Origin: Bacteroides sp. UBA1317
GTDB taxonomy: Bacteria > Bacteroidota > Bacteroidia > Bacteroidales > Bacteroidaceae
Assembly (NCBI GenBank): GCA_002307035.1
Contig: DBTL01000094.1
Span: 1 to 10,837, forward strand
Reading direction: 5' to 3'
Length of the DNA: 10,837 bases
In this document: piece by piece, positions 1-7,049 of the stretch
Position numbering within the stretch: position 1 is the stretch's first letter
How the letters are laid out: each line of letters begins with the position of its first letter
Translations under genes and position numbers: made by a program
Notes under the pieces: generated by a model
What the model was told of the DNA's origin: nothing
What the model saw: only the letters and a program-made list of their open reading frames with translations
Database searches by the model: none

Positions 1-2580
1 TTTTTCCTCCAAGTTGAAGGTACGTTCTTTAACCTTTTCGGTTAGGATACGTCCTTGTTCTTTATAGGAGGCTATTCTACGTTGGTAAAAGTAAGCAGCA
101 GCCAGGCCAATAGCAAATAGAACAAGCAGAAAGAACCACCATGTTTTATAGAAAAATGGAGCAACATCGATGGGTAACTCTGTCACTTCGCTTGCTTCAG
201 GATGCAAATAATTTAATATTTTCACCTCAAAAGTATACTTACCTGCCCGTAAGTTGGTATAGCTTGCAAAATGACGTTTGGCATCCGCTTCAATCCAGTT
301 ATTATCAAATCCTTTCAAGCGGTAGAGATACTTTAGCTTATCCGAATTTTCGAAGTTGAGAGCAGAAAATTCGATTGAAAAAGATTTATCACGTTCGTGT
401 AGAGAAAGTTTCTTGGCCCAGGCAATGTTGTACTTTAAGTATTTATTATTACCCTGCACAATATTTTCATTCAGAATAGAGAGACTGGTGAAAACGACTT
501 TATGTTTTTTCACCTTTGAAGGTTTGAACACACCTTCTATTCCTATCATGCCATTTGAGCAACCAAAGAAAAGAGATCCACTAGCCGATTTGCAATAAGC
601 ATTCCAATAAAATTGATCCGACAATAGGCCATCTGCTTCAGAATAATTGGTGAAATTACGAGATTTTGTATCATAATGAGACAAACCGAAATTCGTACTT
701 AGCCAAAGATTGCCAGCTTTATCATCCAGAATGCCAAAAATGGTATTATCAGGTAGGCCGCTTTTTGTAGTCATGTTAGAGAAAATATACGGATACTTGG
801 CATCGGATTCCAATTTGTACATGCCGTAGCCATTACTGCCTAACCAAATAGTGCCTTTTCTGTCTTCATAAATACAATTTATTTTTTCTATCAGGCGAGT
901 CTCTTGATTATCCAACTTATATTCCATATAGCGGTAGCGAATGTCGGAACGTCGCTTGGCAAAGGAGAATAAATTGATTACGATCAGGCCGTGGCGTGTA
1001 CCTATCCACAAGCGAGATTTACTATCAATGAGCATGCCTATCATTGAATTATTCGAAAATTTATCTGTGGGTAGTGTGATATTAAAAAAACGTTGATGTT
1101 TTAAATCAAAGAAGTTTAATCCTTCGGATGTGCCTACCCAAATACCATCATTCAATTTATCGAAAGCCAATGTACCCACAAAGTCGTTTTTGAGAGCACT
1201 ATTTTCTGTGCTATAGCGTTTAAAGGAAGCATTAGGCGAGAGATTGTCCATATTAAGTACACTGATGCCATGTCCCCACGTACCTATCCAGAGTTGATTG
1301 CGATTATCTTGAGTAATGGCGCAAACCGAATTGTGACTTAAACTATTAGGGTTTCCGGGCTGATGTGTAAAATGTATAAAAGTATCTGTTCCTTTTTTAC
1401 GTAGATTAAGGCCTCCCTCCACATTTCCCACCCATAAATTATTACGGTTGTCTTCAAAAATTGCATTAACCGGATTATCAGCTAACGATGACTGATCGTA
1501 AGGGTGATGTATATAAGTTTGAATCTGTAAGTTGCGGTTAATCATCTTGTTTAATCCACCAATTTCGGTACCTATCCAAACAATATTCCCATCGGAATAG
1601 AGGCAATTGATAAAATTACAGTTAATGGTCTTGTCGGATGACTGTCCGGTATGAATAATGCGTACGAAGCCGTCAGTCAGCGGGTCGTAGAAATTTAATC
1701 CTTTTAGTGTGCCTACCACTAATTCATTCTTATGGGTCAAAGCCAAATCTGTGATATAGCTTTGGCTTAATGAGTTTGGATTTTCTTCTAGAAACTGATA
1801 ATGCCGATATTTATTGTTCTGAAGATTGTAACGATACAAACCACGATTAGTCCCGATCCAAACATCTCCATCTCTTTTACAAAAACAGTGAATACGGGTA
1901 GTCGCATCAAAAAGTTGTTTGGCAAACGCTCGTTTCAAAGATAACTTGTTAGCACTTCCTTCTTTAACTACGTATACATCACGATTATAACCGATCCACA
2001 TTTCATTATTAATCTCTTTCAATGCTGTGATGGGAGCAGAGTGCCTTTCGTAAGTCGAGTAGAGCGGAGTCAGTTTGCTTAATTTACCCGTTTTATCAAA
2101 AGAAAGCATAAAAAGGTTGTCTTGTGTAGCCAACCAAATGCGTCCTTGATGATCTTTACGAACAAAATAGATGGCAGATTGCATTAACTCGTTTGTTTGA
2201 AAGGTTGATAAATCAATGACCTCAAGTATATTTGTTTTCAGATTGAGTACTTCAAAGCCTGCTTCAGAAACAATCCAAAGGCGATTAAAATTATCTTCGC
2301 ATACTTGATTAATGAAATTATTCTTCAGTTGAACCCCGTTCGATGAGATATTGTAATGGGTAAAACTATATCCATCGTATCGGGAAAGTCCGTTTTGGGT
2401 GGAGAGCCACAAAAATCCCCGACTATCTTTGTAAATATCGTCAATGAAATTATGAAGTAAGCCGTCTTTTATGGTTATAGCTGAAAAGTTATATTGATCC
2501 ATCAATTTACGCGATGATACTTGGGCATCACTAAGTTGATGAATAACAAAAAGCAAAATCAACAAGAGAGCTTTTTTCAT
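1..2580 (-). CDS. Periplasmic-sensing histidine kinase, HTCS type (N-terminal 860 residues; 3' end outside window)
   Basis: This frame is open from an ATG at 2580 to the window edge. It starts with a signal peptide (MKKALLLILLFVIHQLSDA). Fourteen Reg_prop-like propeller repeats of the form D-x-x-G/N-x-(L/I)W-(I/L)GT-x-x-GL follow, with core aromatics near residues 58, 102, 149, 195, 241, 335, 383, 431, 481, 525, 579 and 626. Two degenerate blades lie near 288 (LVVGT) and 671 (LFFGC). Fourteen blades fit two seven-bladed propellers. A Y_Y_Y domain (about 743-806, with YLYRLKGFDNNW) precedes one membrane helix (about 813-832), and a charged coiled coil (KVKERTFNLEEK) leads into the missing kinase part. 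In the family this periplasmic module binds a glycan breakdown product, and the cytoplasmic half carries HisKA, HATPase and often receiver and AraC domains that control a polysaccharide utilisation locus. The sensor half is clear. Whether the C-terminus is a full hybrid kinase is inference. Confidence 0.93.
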   Translation of the reverse strand, partial: MKKALLLILLFVIHQLSDAQVSSRKLMDQYNFSAITIKDGLLHNFIDDIYKDSRGFLWLSTQNGLSRYDGYSFTHYNISSNGVQLKNNFINQVCEDNFNRLWIVSEAGFEVLNLKTNILEVIDLSTFQTNELMQSAIYFVRKDHQGRIWLATQDNLFMLSFDKTGKLSKLTPLYSTYERHSAPITALKEINNEMWIGYNRDVYVVKEGSANKLSLKRAFAKQLFDATTRIHCFCKRDGDVWIGTNRGLYRYNLQNNKYRHYQFLEENPNSLSQSYITDLALTHKNELVVGTLKGLNFYDPLTDGFVRIIHTGQSSDKTINCNFINCLYSDGNIVWIGTEIGGLNKMINRNLQIQTYIHHPYDQSSLADNPVNAIFEDNRNNLWVGNVEGGLNLRKKGTDTFIHFTHQPGNPNSLSHNSVCAITQDNRNQLWIGTWGHGISVLNMDNLSPNASFKRYSTENSALKNDFVGTLAFDKLNDGIWVGTSEGLNFFDLKHQRFFNITLPTDKFSNNSMIGMLIDSKSRLWIGTRHGLIVINLFSFAKRRSDIRYRYMEYKLDNQETRLIEKINCIYEDRKGTIWLGSNGYGMYKLESDAKYPYIFSNMTTKSGLPDNTIFGILDDKAGNLWLSTNFGLSHYDTKSRNFTNYSEADGLLSDQFYWNAYCKSASGSLFFGCSNGMIGIEGVFKPSKVKKHKVVFTSLSILNENIVQGNNKYLKYNIAWAKKLSLHERDKSFSIEFSALNFENSDKLKYLYRLKGFDNNWIEADAKRHFASYTNLRAGKYTFEVKILNYLHPEASEVTELPIDVAPFFYKTWWFFLLVLFAIGLAAAYFYQRRIASYKEQGRILTEKVKERTFNLEEK

Positions 2581-2614
2581 ATAAGAGTTTTAGATCACAA
2601 TTAAGGAATAACTG

Positions 2615-2622
2615 AAAATGTA
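2615..2622 (-). promoter_or_regulatory. Weak candidate -7 box for the sensor kinase gene
   Basis: Read on the minus strand this is TACATTTT, seven of eight matches to the Bacteroidota -7 motif TAnnTTTG. It lies 34 bp before the ATG at 2580, inside the 101-bp spacer after the membrane-protein gene. No convincing -33 TTG element is visible at the usual distance. A motif this loose can occur by chance in AT-rich DNA. Confidence 0.25.
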
Positions 2623-2681
2623 AAATAACACAGAACACACCTTTTACGAAGAGTAAAGAAATACGCTTTTCAATGAAGTGA

Positions 2682-3335
2682 TTATGCTTCTTCGTTATTG
2701 TTGGGTGCCTCTGTGTTATTTAATCCTTTCAACTCATCAATGTTCCTTTTTATAGCATCAAGATGGTTGTATATTAGTTTTTTATAGACGAAGTAGATGA
2801 TAATAACATCCATAGCAACCAATAGGGATATAATCATGATTTGGAACATGTATGAATGATTGTATAATCCCATAATCCAGTAGTATAGTGCAGTGAAAGC
2901 AACAGCCCATACAGATATGGCAATTACTTCATATTTCATCCAACGGCTGAATTTGTTCATGCGTTCGGCTACAACGAGAATGGGCATTTCATCTACTTTG
3001 GTCTTTTTGCTCCACAAGTAAGTTTTGAAGTCCCATCCAATGCCTGCGATGAGTGTGAGACCAAAAAACAGACAAAGAATGGTTGACTGTTTTTTCGTGT
3101 CATTATCGGATAGTATAGAAGGTAGTATGCACCATAACAATGCAACAATTACAATAGCTATGATCCCTACAACGATAGAAAATCTTTGCCAGCCGGTGAT
3201 GCTCCTTATACTATTGCTAGTGCCACTTTTGTATTTGGAAATTAGTTCCGCTAACTTATCTTCATTAATCAGCTTATCTTTTTGTAGCTGTTCATCCAAT
3301 GCATTCCACGATTTTTTCAAATCATCCAGTTCCAT
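2682..3335 (-). CDS. Four-helix membrane protein, putative anti-sigma partner of the adjacent ECF sigma factor
   Basis: I do not recognise a named family for this 217-residue protein. The N-terminus (MELDDLKKSWNALDEQLQ, then charged residues to about 45) looks like a cytoplasmic helix. Four hydrophobic segments follow at about 53-74, 84-101, 136-156 and 163-184, ending in a polar, Asn/Glu-rich tail. No signal peptide, zinc-binding HxxxCxxC anti-sigma motif, FecR domain or enzyme motif is visible. It starts 20 bp after the stop of the sigma factor gene on the same strand, so co-transcription is very likely. Membrane proteins encoded directly after an ECF sigma gene commonly hold the sigma factor inactive through a cytoplasmic N-terminal segment, and the topology here allows that. 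The anti-sigma role is inferred from position and topology. It could instead be a target or accessory protein of the sigma regulon. Confidence 0.85.
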   Translation of the reverse strand: MELDDLKKSWNALDEQLQKDKLINEDKLAELISKYKSGTSNSIRSITGWQRFSIVVGIIAIVIVALLWCILPSILSDNDTKKQSTILCLFFGLTLIAGIGWDFKTYLWSKKTKVDEMPILVVAERMNKFSRWMKYEVIAISVWAVAFTALYYWIMGLYNHSYMFQIMIISLLVAMDVIIIYFVYKKLIYNHLDAIKRNIDELKGLNNTEAPNNNEEA

Positions 3336-3355
3336 AATAGCTAATTATTATTTTG

Positions 3356-3853
3356 TTATTGGTTGTTCTGCTTCATCTTTTTAAGTTTGTCCTTAATGCG
3401 ACTTAACTTGGTGGCTACGTTAGTTACCGTCAGTCCGGTTATTTCGGCAATCTCTTCATAGCTTTTTTCTTCCAGATAGAGCAAAATGATTGACTTATCG
3501 AGTTGGCCCAACTGACTGATTAACTGATACAACTCTTTGAGCATGATCTGTAACTCGTCCTGCTCTTCGGTCATCCATTCAGCTTCATATTGTGTCAAAG
3601 CTATTATTTCGGGCACATTTTTCTCTTTTCGAATGAAACTGATACAAGTATTCAGAGCAATTCGATAGATCCATGTAGAAATCTTGCATTCATGCCGGAA
3701 CTTTGGATAAGCTTTCCATAAGTTGAGTGTCACTTCCTGATAAAGGTCGTTGAGCGTTGCATTCTTTGTGGTGTAAAGGTAGCAGACCTTATAAATGACC
3801 CGCTCGTATTCCTTGATAACCGACACGAACTCTCGTTCTACATTCACATTCAT
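3356..3853 (-). CDS. ECF-type RNA polymerase sigma-70 factor
   Basis: The protein has 165 residues, the usual size for an ECF sigma factor with only regions 2 and 4. Region 2 spans about 12-78. It includes the core-binding stretch with DLYQEVTLNLWKAYPKF (the usual D-x-x-Q-E/D-x-F/W pattern) and the -10 recognition segment ISTWIYRIALNTCISFIRK. Region 4 spans about 103-160 with the helix-turn-helix SYEEIAEITGLTVTNVATKL at 131-150. A basic Lys-rich tail ends the protein. The start at 3853 is preceded by a purine stretch (GGAAGAA) just before the ATG, which supports it. It lies 100 bp downstream of the MetH-activation gene and 20 bp upstream of a four-helix membrane protein that may be its regulator. 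The inducing signal and the promoters it reads cannot be told from the sequence. Confidence 0.94.
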   Translation of the reverse strand: MNVNVEREFVSVIKEYERVIYKVCYLYTTKNATLNDLYQEVTLNLWKAYPKFRHECKISTWIYRIALNTCISFIRKEKNVPEIIALTQYEAEWMTEEQDELQIMLKELYQLISQLGQLDKSIILLYLEEKSYEEIAEITGLTVTNVATKLSRIKDKLKKMKQNNQ

Positions 3854-3953
3854 TTCTTCCAGATTCCTTTTAATAGGTTAGTCGTTATCGGGCTTATAAA
3901 AATCACAGAGTTGTCCCATTTTAATTTATGGGTTTGTTTCATGTACTTTCTGC

Positions 3954-4844
3954 CTAAAGACTGAGGTTGGCAGCCAAAAATTTCTTTGTTTCTTCCACGC
4001 TCATACCTCGTCTGGTGGCATAGTCAACCAGTTGATCTTCACCTATTTTTCCAACGGCAAAATAGTGAGAAGCCGGATGGGAAAACATCATCCCACAAAC
4101 TGAGGCATGCGGATACATTGCGCCGTTTTCTGTGAGGCTGATACCTATCTGGCTCATATCGAGCACCTCATTGAGCAGAAAGTTTATCGACTGGTCGGGT
4201 AGGGAAGGATAACCTACAGCGGGCCGTATACCTTGATATTTCTCGAGCATAAGATCCTTCATCGATAAATTTTCATCTTTTGCATATCCCCAAACCTCTT
4301 TGCGTATGTGTTCATGCATTTTTTCTGTGGCAGCTTCGGCCAAGCGGTCGGAGAGTGTTTGTACAAGAAGATGTTTATAGGGATCCTTTTCGTATAAACC
4401 TTCCATATCGGCATCAATGCATGAGGCAAAAACGCCTACAGTATCGGTGATACCGGATGAGAGTGGACGTACAAAGTCACTCAAACAAAGGAAGGGACTA
4501 TTATCTTTCTTTTTCGTTTGCTGACGCAGTAGCGGAAAAACAATTCCGTCAATAATCAGATTATCTCCGTCTCCATTGGCCGGACAAAGTTTAAAGAGCG
4601 TTTTTACTTCGAAATCTTCATCCAATTCGTTGAGCATGCGATTGGCTTCTTTGAACAGTTGCATGGCCTCGGATGCTTTTTCTCGTTCATCTTCTGGAAA
4701 ATTAATGAGCCACGAAGCACGACAGGAATCACATCCATGAATATCGGCAATGGCGGCAAACCTTGGTTGGAAACCCCATGCATGGAAAAAATAGATCCAA
4801 TTAACGTAAGAGGCTACTTGATGTATCTTATAAGTTACTATCAT
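3954..4844 (-). CDS. Stand-alone methionine synthase (MetH) reactivation-domain protein
   Basis: This 296-residue protein matches the C-terminal AdoMet-binding activation domain of cobalamin-dependent methionine synthase. Landmarks in order: YVNWIYFFHAWGF (13-25), LFKEANRMLNEL (63-74), LRQQT (106-110), LSDFVRP (121-127), LADRLAE-like LSDRLAE (164-170), WGYAKDENLS (185-194), the AdoMet-binding signature YQGIRPAVGYP (203-213), LTENGAMYPHASVCG (237-251) and FSHPASHYFAVGKI (254-267). In MetH this domain supplies AdoMet for reductive methylation when the cob(II)alamin cofactor has become oxidised. Here it is a separate polypeptide, so it presumably acts in trans on a MetH lacking this domain encoded elsewhere. 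Compared with E. coli MetH as I recall it, there is an insertion of about 25 residues around 36-60 carrying C38-x-x-C41. Its ATG overlaps the dihydroorotase stop codon (ATGA), so translation is probably coupled. Confidence 0.93.
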   Translation of the reverse strand: MIVTYKIHQVASYVNWIYFFHAWGFQPRFAAIADIHGCDSCRASWLINFPEDEREKASEAMQLFKEANRMLNELDEDFEVKTLFKLCPANGDGDNLIIDGIVFPLLRQQTKKKDNSPFLCLSDFVRPLSSGITDTVGVFASCIDADMEGLYEKDPYKHLLVQTLSDRLAEAATEKMHEHIRKEVWGYAKDENLSMKDLMLEKYQGIRPAVGYPSLPDQSINFLLNEVLDMSQIGISLTENGAMYPHASVCGMMFSHPASHYFAVGKIGEDQLVDYATRRGMSVEETKKFLAANLSL

Positions 4845-6184
4845 CTAAAATTAAGTTGTTGTCCGCGATAGCTTTTATCTACTTGTCCTTCGGAATAAAC
4901 CAAATGGCCATTGGCAAAGGTTTTTTCCACGCGCCAGTCAAAGCTTCTGCCTTCTAGCGGACTCCATTGGCATTTGCTCAGAATGGAATCTTTTGTCAGC
5001 TCCCACTTTGAGTTGGGGCGAACAAGTACGAGATCGGCCTGATATCCGGGTCGGATATATCCGCGGTGGTTAATATTATAAATTTCGGCAGGTGCGTGAC
5101 ACATCTTCTCTACTATCTTTTCGATGGTAAACACACTTTTATTAACGAGCTGGAGCATGCTGACCAACGAAAATTGCACCATGGGCATCCCCGAAGCAGC
5201 CTTTAGAGCACCGCCTTCTTTTTCACTGAGTAAATGAGGGGCGTGGTCAGTAGCGATAACATCAATCAATCCGGAATTGATGCCGGCTCTGAGAGCTTCA
5301 CGGTTACCTTCACGTTTGATAGCAGGATTGCACTTGATGCGTGTTTTCATTGTGCGGTAGTCTGTTGAAGTGAACAGCAAATGTGGAATACAAACTTCTG
5401 CGGTAATTTGTTTTTCTGCCAACGGTTTGTTTTCAAACAATTTTAGTTCTTTCTCCGTAGAAATGTGCAGAATGTGCAATCGGGCACCTGTTCTCTTGGC
5501 TAACTTTATAGCTAGCTTGGACGATTGATAACAGGCTTCTACTGAACGGATGAGATGATGGTAGCGCACTGACAAATCTTCTACTTCACTATATTTTTTC
5601 TTGTATTTCTCAATATTTGCTTTGATAATATCCTGACTTTCGCAGTGGGTAGCAATGAGCAGTTCAGTTTCTGAAAATATTTTCATTAAGCTTTTCATTC
5701 GTTCTACTAACATGTTTCCTGTGCTTGAACCCATAAATAGCTTGATGCCGCATACTTTGTGAGAGTCTAAGTGCCCAAAATATCTATAATTGGTGTTGGT
5801 AGCGCCAAAATAACAAGAGTAGTTGACGATTGATTTTTGAGCCATCAGGTCAAACTTATCATTGAGTGCATCAATGGTTGTAACGAGTGGGCTGGTATTT
5901 GGCATATCCATGAAAGAAGTAACTCCTCCGGCTGCCGCAGCACAACTTTCAGTCGATATATCGGCCTTATGAGTCAATCCCGGATCACGAAAATGCACAT
6001 GGTCATCAATGACCCCGGGGAGCAAATAACAACCCGAAGCATCAATGGTTTCATCACAAGGAGGAACAGGCGCTTGGCCTGCAGTCAGTATTTCAATGAT
6101 TTTCTCATTTTCTATTACTACGGAGCCTTCGAGACTTTTTCCTTCGTTTACGATTACGGCGTTTTTGATGAGTGTTCGTTTCAT
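4841..6184 (-). CDS. pyrC: Dihydroorotase
   Basis: This amidohydrolase closes N-carbamoyl-L-aspartate to dihydroorotate, the third step of de novo pyrimidine synthesis, in the cytoplasm. I take the ATG at 6184 (MKRTLIKNAVIV, 447 residues), because it forms a 4-nt ATGA overlap with the upstream gene. An in-frame ATG at 6211 would add nine residues inside that gene. The metal-site motifs are intact: DDHVHFRDPG with His62, His64 and substrate-binding Arg66; Lys148 in GIKLFMGSS, probably the carboxylated bridging lysine; His180 in IATHCES; His237 and His240 in LHILHIS; Asn286 in CNPAIK; and Asp313 in ATDHAPH. GGVTSFMDMPNT is also typical. Hydantoinases and allantoinases share the fold, but HFRDPG, CNPAIK and ATDHAPH favour dihydroorotase. 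The next gene starts within its stop codon, so all three genes of this cluster are probably one operon. Confidence 0.95.
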   Translation of the reverse strand: MKRTLIKNAVIVNEGKSLEGSVVIENEKIIEILTAGQAPVPPCDETIDASGCYLLPGVIDDHVHFRDPGLTHKADISTESCAAAAGGVTSFMDMPNTSPLVTTIDALNDKFDLMAQKSIVNYSCYFGATNTNYRYFGHLDSHKVCGIKLFMGSSTGNMLVERMKSLMKIFSETELLIATHCESQDIIKANIEKYKKKYSEVEDLSVRYHHLIRSVEACYQSSKLAIKLAKRTGARLHILHISTEKELKLFENKPLAEKQITAEVCIPHLLFTSTDYRTMKTRIKCNPAIKREGNREALRAGINSGLIDVIATDHAPHLLSEKEGGALKAASGMPMVQFSLVSMLQLVNKSVFTIEKIVEKMCHAPAEIYNINHRGYIRPGYQADLVLVRPNSKWELTKDSILSKCQWSPLEGRSFDWRVEKTFANGHLVYSEGQVDKSYRGQQLNFR

Positions 6185-6924
6185 TTTTTTTGTGGATATT
6201 TGTAGAACCAACTGTTTATTTTCAATTTAATCACTCCGAAAACAGCTTCTCCAAAAATGCTGCTGTCCATCTTTGATGTTCCCAGTTTTCTATTGATAAA
6301 GATAACTGGCACTTCAACAACTTTAAATCCGCACTTGAAAGCTGTGAACTTCATCTCTATCTGAAAAGCATAACCTTTAAAACGGATAGCGTCGAGGTCG
6401 ATTGTTTCGAGTACCTGACGGCGGTAACATTTGAATCCGGCTGTAGTATCGTGCACCGGCAGTCCGGTAATGATGCGCACATATTTAGAGGCAAAATAAG
6501 ACATCAAGACACGTCCCATAGGCCAGTTTACTACATTTACCCCGCTAACATAACGGGAACCGATAGCTACATCTCCACCTTCTTCACTACAAGCTTTGTA
6601 CAGGTATGGCAGATCGGCAGGGCTATGTGAAAAGTCCGCATCCATCTCGAAGATATACTCATAATCCCGCTTTAATGACCATTTAAATCCGGTGATGTAG
6701 GCTGTTCCCAATCCTAGTTTGCCTTTTCGTTCCATCATAAATAGCCGTTCGGGAAATTCTTGCTGCAAAGTCTTTACTATTGCAGCAGTTCCATCCGGCG
6801 AACCGTCTTCTATAATAAGAATGTGGAATATTTTTTCAAGCCCGAACACGGCTCGGATGATACTTTCGATATTTTCCCGCTCATTGTAAGTGGGGATGAT
6901 TACAATGCTATCCGATGTTTGCAT
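6181..6924 (-). CDS. Polyprenyl-phosphate mannosyl/glycosyltransferase, GT2 family (DPM1-like)
   Basis: This 247-residue GT-A glycosyltransferase resembles dolichol-phosphate mannose synthase. It has PTYNERENI (11-19), EDGSPDGT (39-46), a glycine-rich GKLGLGTAY stretch (68-76), the metal/nucleotide-sugar motif EMDADFSH with DAD at 95-97, GSRYV (122-126), DTTAGFKCYRR (159-169), GYAFQIEM (184-191) and FINRKLGTSKM (209-219). The C-terminal membrane helices of GtrB/DPMS-type enzymes are absent, so it is a short, soluble or peripheral form that would act at the inner face of the cytoplasmic membrane. The family transfers mannose or a related sugar from GDP/UDP-sugar to polyprenyl phosphate, giving a donor for glycosylation outside the cytoplasm. 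Donor and acceptor here are inferred. It is the first gene of the operon with pyrC and the MetH-activation gene, with a good promoter upstream at 6950-6957. Confidence 0.93.
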   Translation of the reverse strand: MQTSDSIVIIPTYNERENIESIIRAVFGLEKIFHILIIEDGSPDGTAAIVKTLQQEFPERLFMMERKGKLGLGTAYITGFKWSLKRDYEYIFEMDADFSHSPADLPYLYKACSEEGGDVAIGSRYVSGVNVVNWPMGRVLMSYFASKYVRIITGLPVHDTTAGFKCYRRQVLETIDLDAIRFKGYAFQIEMKFTAFKCGFKVVEVPVIFINRKLGTSKMDSSIFGEAVFGVIKLKINSWFYKYPQKK

Positions 6925-6949
6925 ATAGGAGTTTTGTTAATTTCAGAAA

Positions 6950-6957
6950 CAAATGTA
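6950..6957 (-). promoter_or_regulatory. Bacteroidota -7 box for the glycosyltransferase-pyrC-MetH-activation operon
   Basis: The minus strand reads TACATTTG, an exact match to TAnnTTTG, 25 bp before the glycosyltransferase ATG at 6924. This would give a 5' leader of roughly 15-20 nt. A clear TTTG -33 element is not seen, so the call rests on the -7 box, its distance to the start codon and its place in a divergent intergenic region. Confidence 0.65.
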
Positions 6958-7010
6958 ATGTTTTTCCTGTACTTATAAAATATTGGGCAATAAAACTAAG
7001 GATAATTTAG

Positions 7011-7018
7011 TACTTTTG
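7011..7018 (+). promoter_or_regulatory. Bacteroidota -7 box for mfd
   Basis: TACTTTTG matches TAnnTTTG exactly and ends 31 bp before the mfd ATG at 7050, so a leader of roughly 25 nt is expected. A TTGGG at 6983-6987 lies upstream, a little farther than the usual -33 spacing. Together with the opposite-strand box at 6950-6957, this makes the 125-bp gap a divergent promoter region. Confidence 0.65.
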
Positions 7019-7049
7019 TCGGCTAATTAGCTTTTGATAGTATCGAACG

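Noticed and set aside
141..598. Plus-strand open frames at 141-359 and 356-598
   Set aside because: They lie opposite the Y_Y_Y and propeller-coding part of the sensor kinase, which explains every codon on the minus strand.
2641..2658. TTTAC/GTAAA hairpin after the four-helix membrane protein gene as a terminator
   Set aside because: Five AT-rich pairs without a following T tract on the minus strand are too weak to call.
3854..3914. GGGACAACT followed by ATAAG/GATAAC-like sequence upstream of the sigma gene as an autoregulated ECF promoter
   Set aside because: I do not know the recognition motif of this sigma factor, the match to general ECF promoters is loose, and there is only one copy in the window to compare.
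3915..3932. Stem CCCAT/ATGGG with an 8-nt loop in the spacer between the MetH-activation gene and the sigma factor gene, as a terminator
   Set aside because: The stem is only five pairs and no T run follows it on the minus strand, so there is no support for termination. An operator role cannot be excluded.
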